This document shows, in pieces, positions 26,299-35,196 of a stretch of DNA of 64,000 nt (the first letter of the stretch is position 1; each line of letters starts with the position of its first letter). Made by a program: the position numbers and the translations under genes. Under the pieces are notes generated by a model that saw only the letters and a list, made by a program, of their open reading frames with translations, did no database searches and had not been told where the DNA came from. The DNA is from Rhodococcus sp. W8901 (GTDB lineage: Bacteria > Actinomycetota > Actinomycetes > Mycobacteriales > Mycobacteriaceae), in assembly GCF_013348805.1 (NCBI RefSeq), contig NZ_CP054690.1, forward strand, positions 4,278,001 to 4,342,000, in the 5' to 3' direction.

Positions 26299-28698
26299 AT
26301 GTCCGCGCCGACACAGAAGACGACCGACACCGTCTCCACGGGTGGTTGCCCCGTCGCCCACCATGGCTACGAACCGTTCGACATGAACGATCCGTTCTCG
26401 GCCTACGCCCGACTCCGCTCGGCGGAACCCGTCATGTTCGACGAGCGGATCGACTGCTGGGTGGTCACCCGCTACGAGGACATCAAGGCCGTCTTCGACA
26501 ACTGGGAGGTCTTCAGCAGCGAGAACGCCCAGGCACCGGTGCGTGAACGGGGGCCGCAGGCCAAGCAGATCATGAACGACGGCGGGTTCACCGCCTACTC
26601 CGGACTGTCCGCCCGGAGGCCGCCGGAGCACACCCGCATCCGCAAGGCGACCTCGAAGGCGTTCACTCCACGCCGCTACAAGGCACTCGAGCCGTTCGTC
26701 CGCGCGAATGTCGATCAGCAACTGCGGGCCCTGCTCGCGCACGAGGACCGCCGCGGTGACCTGCTGCGCGACCTCGCCTACGACGTGCCGACCGTGACGA
26801 TCCTGACACTGATCGGCGCCGACACGAGCCAGGTCGACCAGTACAAGCGCTGGTCCGACTCCCGCGCCGCGATGACGTGGGGCAATCTGAGCGACGAGCA
26901 GCAGATTCCGCACGCGCACAACCTGGTCGAGTATTGGCAGGAGTGCCGGCGACTGGTCGCCCACGCCCACGAGCACGGTGGGGACAACCTCGTCGCCGAC
27001 CTGGTGCGCGCCCAGCAAGAGGGCACCGAGATCACCGACCACGAGATCGCGTCGGTCTGCTACAGCCTGCTGTTCGCCGGGCACGAGACGACCACGACAC
27101 TGATCTCCAATACGCTGCGACTGCTCCTGGCCCACAGGGAGCAGTGGGCGGCGCTACGGGACGATCCGAAGAAGATCCCGAAGGCCGTCGAGGAGGTGCT
27201 GCGCTTCTCCCCCTCGATCGTCGCGTGGCGCCGAAAGGCACTCGAGGACACGATGATCGGCGAAACGGCCATTCCCGCCGGGGCGAACGTCCTGCTCGTG
27301 ATGGGCTCCGCCAACAGGGACGAGTCGTACTTCGCCGATCCCGAGACGTTCGACATCACTCGGGACAATGCGCGCGAGCACCTCGCCTTCGGCTTCGGCC
27401 TGCACTACTGCCTGGGCAACATGCTCGCCAAGCTCCAGACCCGCGTCGTCGTCGAGGAGGTACTGAAAACAGCGCCGTTCCTCGAACTCGTAGATCCCGA
27501 CGCGATCACGTTCGGCGAGAACCTGTCGTTCCGGGCCCCGACGTCGGTACCGGTACGGTGGGACGCACTCGGCGAGAGCGGGGCCGACACCGACGGCACC
27601 ACCGAGACCGCGTCGGCACGGTACATCCAGTTCTTCGACAGCCCGCGGGAACCGCAGCACGATCAGTTGGGCGGCAAGTGCGCGTCGCTGGTGTCGCTGA
27701 CGGCGGCCGGCATGCCGGTGCCACCCGGCTTCGCACTCACCACGACGCTGTACGACGATTTCATCGCGACGGCCGGAATCGCCGACGAGATCCGTGAGCT
27801 GCTCGCCGGCCTCGATCCCGAGGACGTCACCCGCGTGGATGATATCTCCATCCGGATCAGGGACGCGATCACCTCGCGCCCGGTCCCGGAGCCGCTGCGG
27901 CGCTTGACGATCGACGCATACGAGCGCCTGCAGTCACGATTCGAGCACCCCGTGCCGGTGGCTGTGCGGTCGTCGGCGACCGCGGAGGATCTGCCCGACG
28001 CCAGCTTCGCCGGCCAGCAGGACACCTACCTGTGGCTCAACGGGGTCGACGAGGTACTCGAGCACATCCGGCACTGCTGGGCATCGCTCTACACCAGTCG
28101 CGCGATCACGTACCGGCTGAAGAACAACATCCCCGACGCTGGACTCTCGATGGCCGTGGCGGTCCAGAAGATGGTCAGTGCCAGGGTCGCCGGCGTCGCG
28201 ATGACGATGGACCCCACCAACGGGGACCGCTCGAAGATCACCGTCGACGCGTCGTACGGTGTCGGCGAGATGGTGGTCTCCGGTCAGGTCACCCCGGACA
28301 ACATCGTGCTCGACAAGGTGATGCTGACCGTGGTGTCCGAGACGATCGGCGACAAACACGCCGAACTGGTTCCCGATCCCGTCTCCCACCGCCTCGTCGA
28401 GCGTGAGGTCGACGCCGACCGCCGCGCCTGCCGGAGCCTGAGCGACGAGGAACTGAAGGCCGTCGCCGCGATCGCCAAACGCGCCGAGAAGCACTACGGA
28501 TGCCCGCAGGACATCGAGTGGGCACTCGACGCCGACCTCCCGGACGGCGAGAACCTCCTGCTGCTGCAGTCCCGCCCCGAAACCGTGTGGTCTGCAAAAC
28601 CCGCTCAGGACAAGGCAACCGAGACCACCAAGCCTGCTCGACGGAGCTTCGACATGAGCTCGATCAGCCGAGCAATGACCAAGCCGCGCTCCGCCTGA
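26299..28698 (+). CDS. Cytochrome P450 fused to a PEP-synthase-type ATP-binding domain
   Basis: A 799-residue fusion. Residues 1 to about 425 are a complete P450: I-helix A260-G-H-E-T-T265, E299-x2-R302, and heme loop FGFGLHYCLG with the axial ligand C371. After a short Gly/Asp/Thr-rich linker (about 425-445) comes the nucleotide-binding domain of PEP synthase/PPDK: LGGKCASL at 457-464, VPPGF at 474-478, VRSSATAEDLPD from 556 and QSRPETVW at 757-764. There is no stop or ribosome site between the parts. In C. glutamicum the P450 (CreJ) and the phosphorylating subunits (CreH, CreI) are separate. Likely role: ATP-driven phosphorylation of an alkylphenol together with the next gene product, and P450 oxidation of the alkyl group. 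The fusion would let the phosphorylated substrate pass directly. Confidence 0.9.
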   Translation: MSAPTQKTTDTVSTGGCPVAHHGYEPFDMNDPFSAYARLRSAEPVMFDERIDCWVVTRYEDIKAVFDNWEVFSSENAQAPVRERGPQAKQIMNDGGFTAYSGLSARRPPEHTRIRKATSKAFTPRRYKALEPFVRANVDQQLRALLAHEDRRGDLLRDLAYDVPTVTILTLIGADTSQVDQYKRWSDSRAAMTWGNLSDEQQIPHAHNLVEYWQECRRLVAHAHEHGGDNLVADLVRAQQEGTEITDHEIASVCYSLLFAGHETTTTLISNTLRLLLAHREQWAALRDDPKKIPKAVEEVLRFSPSIVAWRRKALEDTMIGETAIPAGANVLLVMGSANRDESYFADPETFDITRDNAREHLAFGFGLHYCLGNMLAKLQTRVVVEEVLKTAPFLELVDPDAITFGENLSFRAPTSVPVRWDALGESGADTDGTTETASARYIQFFDSPREPQHDQLGGKCASLVSLTAAGMPVPPGFALTTTLYDDFIATAGIADEIRELLAGLDPEDVTRVDDISIRIRDAITSRPVPEPLRRLTIDAYERLQSRFEHPVPVAVRSSATAEDLPDASFAGQQDTYLWLNGVDEVLEHIRHCWASLYTSRAITYRLKNNIPDAGLSMAVAVQKMVSARVAGVAMTMDPTNGDRSKITVDASYGVGEMVVSGQVTPDNIVLDKVMLTVVSETIGDKHAELVPDPVSHRLVEREVDADRRACRSLSDEELKAVAAIAKRAEKHYGCPQDIEWALDADLPDGENLLLLQSRPETVWSAKPAQDKATETTKPARRSFDMSSISRAMTKPRSA

Positions 28699-28766
28699 TC
28701 CGACCGCGCACTCCGCGTACAGATCCAGCACCCGCCCCGCACCGCTTTCCTTCCAGAGGAACTCCT

Positions 28767-30581
28767 ATGACGATGAAGTCCTTTCCGAGCCCCTTCGACC
28801 TCGAGACGCCCGCGGGCGCCGAGGGGTGGGAGGAGCTCTACCCGTACAACATGGTCTTCCAGCCGAACCGCAAGGAGGTCGACGACGCCAAGTTCTGGTT
28901 CTGCGACAGCCAGCACTGGCCCACGGTCTTCAAGCCCTTCGAGACCATCGGCGGTGAATTCGCCGTCAAGTGCCTGGGCCAGTACAACACCCGGCACCTG
29001 CTCATCCCGAACTCCAACGGCATCGAGTTCAAGATGCACCTCGGCTATCTGTACATGTCGCCGATCCCCGCTCCCGAGGAGGAGTTCGACACCCGCGCAC
29101 CGCAGTTCGAGGAGCGCGCGGCGTACTACTACCAGAACTGGGAGCCACTGCTCGAGCAGTGGCACAAGAAGGTCCGCCAGACGATCGACGAGATGAACGC
29201 GCTGTCGTTCGCGAAGCTGCCCGACATGGTGTCGATCGAGGACATCCGCTCGGGGAAGGCCATGGACGGCACCGAGGTTCTGCTCGAGAACTACGACCGG
29301 CTGATCCAGCTCTGCTACCAGAACTGGCAGTACCACTTCGAGTTCCTCAACCTCGGGTACATCGCGTACCTCGACTTCTTCGGCTTCTGTAAGGAGGTGT
29401 TCCCGAACATCCCCGACCAGTCGATCGCGACGATGGTCCAGGGCGTCGACATGGAGCTGTTCCGGCCCGACGACGAACTCAAGGGCCTCGCGAAGCTGGC
29501 CGTCGAGCTCGGGCTGACCGGGCTGTTCGACAACACGGACGACCCGGACGGCACCCTGGCCCGGATCGCGGCGGCGGAGAACGGCGCCCGGTGGATCACC
29601 CAGTACGAAGGCGCCCAGGATCCGTGGTTCAACTTCACCGTCGGCAACGGCTTCTACGGCCACGACAAGTACTGGATCGAGCACCAGGAACTGCCGCTCG
29701 GCTACATCGCCGACTACATCCGGCGCCTCGGCGAGGGGCAAGACATCATGCGCCCGGTCGCCGAACTGGCCGCCGAGCGCGACCGGATCGCCGAGGAGTA
29801 CCGCGACCTGCTCGACGACGACACGCGAGAGTCGTTCGACGCCAAGCTCGGACTGGCCCGCACCGCCTACCCGTACGTCGAGAACCACAACTTCTACATC
29901 GAGCACTGGACGATGGGCGTCTTCTGGCGCAAGGTCCGCGAGCTCTCCCGCATGCTGCATGAGGAAGGGTTCTGGCCCGAGCAGGACGACCTGCTCTACC
30001 TCAAGCGCGGCGAGGTGCGCGAAGCCCTGTTCGACCTCGCCACCGCATGGGCCGTCGGCGCCGAGCCGACCGGACCGCACTACTGGCCCGCCGAGATCGA
30101 ACGCCGTCGAGGCATCGTCGACGCGCTGAAGTCCCGCCGCCCCGAGCCGGCGCTCAACACGCCCCCGGAGTTCATCACCGAGCCGTTCACGAGCATGCTC
30201 TACGGCATCACCACCGAGCAGGTCCAGCAGTGGCTCAACGACGACGACCAGTCCGGCGACAATCTCCGTGGCATGGCCGCGTCGCCGGGTGTCGTGGAAG
30301 GCATCGCCCGCGTGATCACCAGTTCAGACGAACTGGCTCTCGTCCAGGACGGCGAGATTCTCGTCGCCCCGGTCACCGCTCCGTCCTGGGGCCCGATCTT
30401 CGGGAAGATCAAGGCGACGGTGACCGACATCGGCGGCATGATGAGCCACGCCGCGATCGTGTGCCGCGAGTACGGTCTGCCGGCCGTGACCGGCACCGGG
30501 TCCGCGTCGACGCAGATCAAGACCGGGCAACGCCTGCACGTCGACGGCACCAAGGGTGTCGTCACGATCGTGGGCGAGTGA
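28767..30581 (+). CDS. PEP-utilising mobile-domain protein, phenylphosphate-synthase-like partner (CreI/CreH-like)
   Basis: A 604-residue protein. The C-terminal 85 residues are the phospho-histidine domain of PEP-utilising enzymes: SPGVVEGIARVI, then the active-site stretch DIGGMMSHAAIVCREYGLPA with catalytic H561. The first 500 residues are rich in aromatic residues (for example YLYMSPIP, YYYQNWEPLLEQWHK, NHNFYIEHW) and do not resemble the PEP-binding barrel of PEP synthase; they may bind the phenol. Together with the ATP-binding half on the P450 fusion it would make a split phosphotransferase: ATP phosphorylates H561, which passes phosphate to the phenol. It starts 68 bases after the fusion, with AGAGGA upstream. 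Confidence 0.85.
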   Translation: MTMKSFPSPFDLETPAGAEGWEELYPYNMVFQPNRKEVDDAKFWFCDSQHWPTVFKPFETIGGEFAVKCLGQYNTRHLLIPNSNGIEFKMHLGYLYMSPIPAPEEEFDTRAPQFEERAAYYYQNWEPLLEQWHKKVRQTIDEMNALSFAKLPDMVSIEDIRSGKAMDGTEVLLENYDRLIQLCYQNWQYHFEFLNLGYIAYLDFFGFCKEVFPNIPDQSIATMVQGVDMELFRPDDELKGLAKLAVELGLTGLFDNTDDPDGTLARIAAAENGARWITQYEGAQDPWFNFTVGNGFYGHDKYWIEHQELPLGYIADYIRRLGEGQDIMRPVAELAAERDRIAEEYRDLLDDDTRESFDAKLGLARTAYPYVENHNFYIEHWTMGVFWRKVRELSRMLHEEGFWPEQDDLLYLKRGEVREALFDLATAWAVGAEPTGPHYWPAEIERRRGIVDALKSRRPEPALNTPPEFITEPFTSMLYGITTEQVQQWLNDDDQSGDNLRGMAASPGVVEGIARVITSSDELALVQDGEILVAPVTAPSWGPIFGKIKATVTDIGGMMSHAAIVCREYGLPAVTGTGSASTQIKTGQRLHVDGTKGVVTIVGE

Positions 30582-30582
30582 C

Positions 30583-31320
30583 ATGCGAACCGTTCTGATC
30601 ACCGGTGGCGCAGGAGGACTCGGCCGCGCATTCGCGGAAGGATTCGCCGACCGCGGCTACCGGGTGGCCGTCGCCGACATCGACGCCGAGGGCGCCGAGG
30701 AGACGGCGAGACAGCTCCGCGAGCGCGGGGCCGAGGCGCTGTCGACGGCGGTGGACGTGACCTCGGTGGAATCCACCGACGCGATGGCGACCGCGGTCGC
30801 CGAGTTCGGGGGCGGCCACATCGACGTCCTCGTCAACAACGCCGCGATCTACGCCGGCGTGACCCGGTCAGCTTTCGAGGAGATCGACCCGGGCGAATGG
30901 GATCGCGTCATGGCGGTGAACCTGAAGGGGCCATGGATGTGTGCGCGGGCCTGCAGCCCGCACCTGGCAGAGGGCGGATCTGTCGTGAACCTCTCCTCCG
31001 CAACGATTCTCAGCGGATCGGCGAATTGGATGCACTACGTCGCATCGAAGGGTGGCGTGGTCGCTCTGACCCGGGTCATGGCCAAGGAGTTGGGTTCGCG
31101 GTCGATCACCGTCAACGCGATCGCTCCCGGCTTCACCCTCACCGAGGCCAGTTACGGCCTGATGGAACAGGCCGAGACCTACGGTGTCGACCGCGGCGCG
31201 ATCAAGCGGGCCAGTCAGCCCGACGACATCGTCGGAGCCGCACTGTTCCTGGCCGGTCCGGACAGCAAGTACATCACCGGCCAGACACTCGTCGTCGACG
31301 GCGGCCGACAGTTCATCTAG
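30583..31320 (+). CDS. SDR alcohol dehydrogenase (CreG-like)
   Basis: A 245-residue classical short-chain dehydrogenase. The cofactor loop is TGGAGGLGRAF at residues 6-16, DVLVNNAAIY is the NNAG region, and the active site is Y152-x3-K156 with Ser in NLSSATIL. The D in VAVADIDAEG suggests NAD preference. In the cre pathway such an enzyme oxidises the hydroxybenzyl alcohol to aldehyde after dephosphorylation. It begins one base after the preceding stop. Confidence 0.85.
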   Translation: MRTVLITGGAGGLGRAFAEGFADRGYRVAVADIDAEGAEETARQLRERGAEALSTAVDVTSVESTDAMATAVAEFGGGHIDVLVNNAAIYAGVTRSAFEEIDPGEWDRVMAVNLKGPWMCARACSPHLAEGGSVVNLSSATILSGSANWMHYVASKGGVVALTRVMAKELGSRSITVNAIAPGFTLTEASYGLMEQAETYGVDRGAIKRASQPDDIVGAALFLAGPDSKYITGQTLVVDGGRQFI

Positions 31321-31331
31321 GAGGCGCAGCA

Positions 31332-31652
31332 ATGCCCACAGTCACCTACACCGATCACGACGGCAACTCCCGCGTCGTCGAAGGCAGTGTCGGCGATTCC
31401 GTCATGGAGGTCGCGATGCGCAACGGCGTCGCCGGCATCATCGCCGAGTGCGGAGGCTCGCTGTCCTGCGCGACGTGCCATGTCTTCGTCCGGCCGGACC
31501 AGTTCGAAGACCTGTCGGCGATGGACGACATGGAAGACGAGATGCTCTACGGCACGGCGGTGGACCGCCAGGACAACTCCCGCCTGTCCTGCCAGGTCAA
31601 ACTCACGGACGGCATGAATCTGCACGTGCGCACCCCGGAAACGCAGGTGTGA
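31332..31652 (+). CDS. [2Fe-2S] adrenodoxin-type ferredoxin (CreF-like)
   Basis: A 106-residue ferredoxin with ligands C40, C46, C49 and C87 (C-x5-C-x2-C-x37-C), the arrangement of P450-linked ferredoxins. It would carry electrons from the reductase encoded two bases downstream to the P450 fusion. The ribosome site AGGAGG at 31319-31324 overlaps the SDR stop. Confidence 0.92.
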   Translation: MPTVTYTDHDGNSRVVEGSVGDSVMEVAMRNGVAGIIAECGGSLSCATCHVFVRPDQFEDLSAMDDMEDEMLYGTAVDRQDNSRLSCQVKLTDGMNLHVRTPETQV

Positions 31653-31654
31653 CA

Positions 31655-32962
31655 ATGGTTTCCGACGACTCCGCCGCCGGCAGCGGGCTACTCGTCATCG
31701 GGTCGAGCCAGGCCGGCGTCCAGCTGGCCGGCTCGCTCCGCGCCCTCGGGTACGCCCCGCCGATCACCCTGCTGGGCGACGAAAACCACCGCCCCTACCA
31801 GCGGCCGGCACTGTCCAAGGAGTTCCTGCAGGGTCTGGTTTCCGCCGAATCGCTGATCTTCCGCAGCGCGGAATACTGGGACGAGCACCGCATTTCGCTG
31901 GTCAAGGGTGAGCGCATCACCAGCGTCGAGCGCGGGCCCGACGGGTCGGGCGTCGCCGTCGCGGCGTCCGGCACGAGGTTCCCCTTCGATCGTCTGGCGC
32001 TGACCGTCGGTGCCCGCGCGCGAACGATCGACGTACCGGGCCACCACCTGGACGGGGTGCTGTACCTGCGCAATGCCGACGACGCCCTCGAGTTGCGCCG
32101 GCGCATGCCGGACGCCACCGACATCGTTGTCGTCGGCGGCGGGTTCATCGGGATCGAGGCGGCCGCGAGCGCCCTGAAGATGGGCAAGAGCGCTACGGTG
32201 CTCGAGGCCGGGCCGCGCCTGGTCGGCCGGGCCGTCGGGCCGGAGACGTCGGAGTATCTCCTCGAGGCACACCGCACACGCGGAATGCGAATCGAGTTGG
32301 ACGCCAAGGTTTCCCGGATCGTGGAAGCGGACGGCGCGGTGACGGGCGTCGAGTTGACCGACGGACGCGTCCTGCCCGCGCAGATCGTGCTCGTCGGCAT
32401 CGGCGTCGTGCCCAATGTCGAACTGGCGCAGTCGATGGGACTCGTCTGCAACGACGGCGTCCGCGTCGACGAGTACGCGCTGGCCTCCGACGGCACCACG
32501 GTCGCCGTGGGTGACTGCGCAAACATGCCCAACCCCGTGCCCGGCGCCGACCCGGGCGACCGGATCCGGGTCGAGAGCGTCAACAACGCCATCGAACACG
32601 CCAAGATCGCCGCCTACTCGCTCACCGGGCGCCGCACCGAATACACCAGCATTCCGTGGTTCTGGTCGAACCAGGGCGATCTGAAGCTGCAGATCGCGGG
32701 CCTGTCGACCGGATACGACACCACGGTCGTGCGCAGGGACGAGGCGAAAGGCAAGTACACGGTTCTGTACTACCGCGGCGGACGCCTCATCGCGGCCGAC
32801 TGCGTCAACAACCCGCTCGACTTCATGGCCGTGCGGGGCGCCCTAGCGAAGGGTGCCCACATCCCCGCCGATCTCGCGGCCGACCCTGCGACGGCCCTCA
32901 AGACGATCACCGCCGAGAGCGCGGACGCGCTCCCGGCTCCGACTCCATCCGAATCGAGGTAG
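31655..32962 (+). CDS. Ferredoxin reductase for the P450 system (CreE-like)
   Basis: A 435-residue FAD enzyme. FAD motif IGSSQAGVQLAGSLRALG near residue 15 (SSQAG in place of the usual GGGxAG); NAD(P) motif VVVGGGFIGIEAAASALKMG at about residues 153-172; second FAD motif VAVGDCANMPNP. It resembles rhodocoxin and putidaredoxin reductases. With the ferredoxin it completes a class I P450 electron chain. It lies two bases from the ferredoxin stop. Confidence 0.9.
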   Translation: MVSDDSAAGSGLLVIGSSQAGVQLAGSLRALGYAPPITLLGDENHRPYQRPALSKEFLQGLVSAESLIFRSAEYWDEHRISLVKGERITSVERGPDGSGVAVAASGTRFPFDRLALTVGARARTIDVPGHHLDGVLYLRNADDALELRRRMPDATDIVVVGGGFIGIEAAASALKMGKSATVLEAGPRLVGRAVGPETSEYLLEAHRTRGMRIELDAKVSRIVEADGAVTGVELTDGRVLPAQIVLVGIGVVPNVELAQSMGLVCNDGVRVDEYALASDGTTVAVGDCANMPNPVPGADPGDRIRVESVNNAIEHAKIAAYSLTGRRTEYTSIPWFWSNQGDLKLQIAGLSTGYDTTVVRRDEAKGKYTVLYYRGGRLIAADCVNNPLDFMAVRGALAKGAHIPADLAADPATALKTITAESADALPAPTPSESR

Positions 32963-32968
32963 TGCGCA

Positions 32969-33616
32969 ATGCGTACCCCTACCGCCCTTCCCGTCGACAC
33001 CTCGCCGATCGTCGTGGCTCCCGACGCCGACACCGACTTGGATCCGATCTGGAAGTCGGTGGTTCCCGAGTCCCGGGCCCGCGGCAACGACATCCACCTG
33101 CCCACGTCGTTCGCATACGCCGAGCGCCTGTGCGACTGCTACCCCGAGGCAGACTCGCTCATCGTCCGCGTCTCGATCCTGCTGCACGACACCGGATGGG
33201 GGCGTGTCGACGAATCACGGATCATCTCCGAAGGTTTCAGCGGCGACTGGCGCAAGGCCGCGATCCGGTACGAACACGAACGTCAGGGCTGCATCATCGC
33301 TCGCGAGGTACTGCCGCCGCTCGGCTACGACGACGAGTTCGTCGAGCGCGTCTGCGAGATCATCGACGGCCACGACACACGGCCCGACGCCAAATCCCTC
33401 GAGGACGAACTCGTGCGCGACGCCGACCGTCTGTGGCGCTTCGCTCCCGTCGGTATCGCACTTGCCTCGTCCTGGTTCGGGATGACGCCCTCGGTGTACT
33501 GCGACCGACTCGAGAGCGAGATCCTGCCCGAACTGAAAACCGAAGCCGGATACCGGATCGCCGTGGCAGACCTCGATCGGTCCCGCGCGCTGTTGAAGAC
33601 GGACGTGCTGCGATGA
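32969..33616 (+). CDS. HD-domain phosphohydrolase 2 (CreD-like)
   Basis: A 215-residue HD hydrolase with H43, H73-D74 (SILLHDTGW), H103, H135-D136 (IIDGHDTR) and D151/D153 (RDADRLWRF). The spacing and the phrases LLHD-x-GW, IIDGHD and DAD-x-LWR are shared with the HD protein that opens the operon, so the two are paralogues. They may act on different phosphorylated intermediates or form a mixed complex. ATG 32969 is six bases after the reductase stop; its own stop overlaps the aldehyde dehydrogenase start. Confidence 0.8.
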   Translation: MRTPTALPVDTSPIVVAPDADTDLDPIWKSVVPESRARGNDIHLPTSFAYAERLCDCYPEADSLIVRVSILLHDTGWGRVDESRIISEGFSGDWRKAAIRYEHERQGCIIAREVLPPLGYDDEFVERVCEIIDGHDTRPDAKSLEDELVRDADRLWRFAPVGIALASSWFGMTPSVYCDRLESEILPELKTEAGYRIAVADLDRSRALLKTDVLR

Positions 33617-35091
33617 CACGGGCCGTGCCGAGCAGGGACCGGGTCGAGCTTCCCTACACACACGTCGACGATCTCTTCGTCGACGGCACCTGGGTCACGT
33701 CCACGAGCAACGCGCGCATCGACGTCGTCGACCCGGCCACCGAGGAGGTGTGGGGTTCGGTACCGAACGCCTCCACTCGCGACGTCGATGCCGCGGTCGG
33801 CGCCGCCGACCGTGCCTTCCGCGGACCGGGGTGGTCGGATCTGCGTCCGTCCGACCGCGCGGAGTACCTGCTGCGGATCGCGGACGAGATCGAGAAGCGG
33901 GCCGAACCGATGTCGTGGACGAACACCCGAGAGAACGGCAGCCCTGTCGCCGAGACCTCGGGTAGTGCGGCGAATGCCGCCGGGATCTTCCGCTACTTCG
34001 CATCGCTGGCGTCGTATCTCGAGCGCGACGACGAGCGCCCCTACCCGAACGGGCTCGGCACGACCACCGTCTTTCGCGACCCGGTCGGCGTGTGTGTCCT
34101 CATCGCGCCCTGGAACTTCCCGATCAACCTCGTCGTCGCCAAGCTGGCGCCCGCACTCATCGCCGGCTGCACCGTCGTGATCAAGCCTGCCGAAACCACC
34201 CCTCTGTCGATCCGGTTCGTCATCGAGGCGGTCGCGGCCGCCGGCGTCCCACCCGGCATCGTGAACCTGGTGACCGGGACGGGCGCCGTCGGGGACCACC
34301 TCGTGCGCCATCCTCTGGTCCGTAAGGTTGCATTCACCGGGTCCACCCCGGTCGGCAGGAAGATCGCGGCGGCGTGCGGTGAACTACTGCGGCCGGTCAC
34401 ACTCGAACTGGGCGGCAAATCGTCGGCGATCGTGCTCGAGGATGCCGATCTGGACGCCTTCGCCCAGGTGTTGATCCGGTCCTGCATGCGCAACACGGGC
34501 CAGACCTGCTACATCTCGACCAGAATCCTCGCGCCCGCGGCGCGGTACGACGAGGTCGTCGACACCGTCACGCGCACCGTCGCCGCGGCCAAGCATGGGG
34601 ACCCCTTCGACGGCGACACCGTCTTCGGACCATCGGCGACCGAGGCGCAGTACGGGAAGGTCCTCGGGTACATCGAGGGCGCTCGTGCCGAGGGCGCCCG
34701 CCTCACCACCGGCGGTGGCCGCGCTGACACGGACCGCGGGTACTTCGTGCAGCCCACCGTCTTCGCCGATGTCACTGCGGAGATGACCATCGCCCGCGAG
34801 GAGATCTTCGGACCGGTCGTCACTGTCATGCGGTACGAGACCGTCGACGACGCCGTCGCGATCGCCAACGACACCGCGTTCGGTCTCGGCGGAATCATCT
34901 TCTCCACCAACGAGGATCGTGCCATCGAGGTGGCACGCCGGATCGACACCGGATCGGTAGGCATCAACTTCTTCGCCTCGAACCACAGTGCGCCGTTCGG
35001 AGGACGTGGAGACTCCGGCCTGGGAGTCGAGTTCGGAATCGAAGGTCTGAACGCCTACCTCACACCGCAGTCCGTCCACCACCGGCAGTAG
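33613..35091 (+). CDS. Aldehyde dehydrogenase (CreC-like)
   Basis: A 492-residue NAD(P)-dependent aldehyde dehydrogenase. Motifs: APWNFPINLV, FTGSTPVGRKI, general base E265 in LELGGKS, nucleophile C299 in NTGQTC, and EEIFGPVVTV. In the proposed pathway it converts the hydroxybenzaldehyde-type product to the acid (4-hydroxybenzoate if the substrate is p-cresol). Its start overlaps the HD stop by four bases. It is the last gene of the operon; no protocatechuate pathway genes follow. Confidence 0.92.
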   Translation: MTRAVPSRDRVELPYTHVDDLFVDGTWVTSTSNARIDVVDPATEEVWGSVPNASTRDVDAAVGAADRAFRGPGWSDLRPSDRAEYLLRIADEIEKRAEPMSWTNTRENGSPVAETSGSAANAAGIFRYFASLASYLERDDERPYPNGLGTTTVFRDPVGVCVLIAPWNFPINLVVAKLAPALIAGCTVVIKPAETTPLSIRFVIEAVAAAGVPPGIVNLVTGTGAVGDHLVRHPLVRKVAFTGSTPVGRKIAAACGELLRPVTLELGGKSSAIVLEDADLDAFAQVLIRSCMRNTGQTCYISTRILAPAARYDEVVDTVTRTVAAAKHGDPFDGDTVFGPSATEAQYGKVLGYIEGARAEGARLTTGGGRADTDRGYFVQPTVFADVTAEMTIAREEIFGPVVTVMRYETVDDAVAIANDTAFGLGGIIFSTNEDRAIEVARRIDTGSVGINFFASNHSAPFGGRGDSGLGVEFGIEGLNAYLTPQSVHHRQ

Positions 35092-35196
35092 TGCGCGACC
35101 CCACGGGCCCGTCCACGTCCTGTCCCGTTTCCGGACCGAACGGATAGGCTGCCGTCGCTGGTCGGAACGCACGAATCATCTGGGGGCGAAGAGTCG

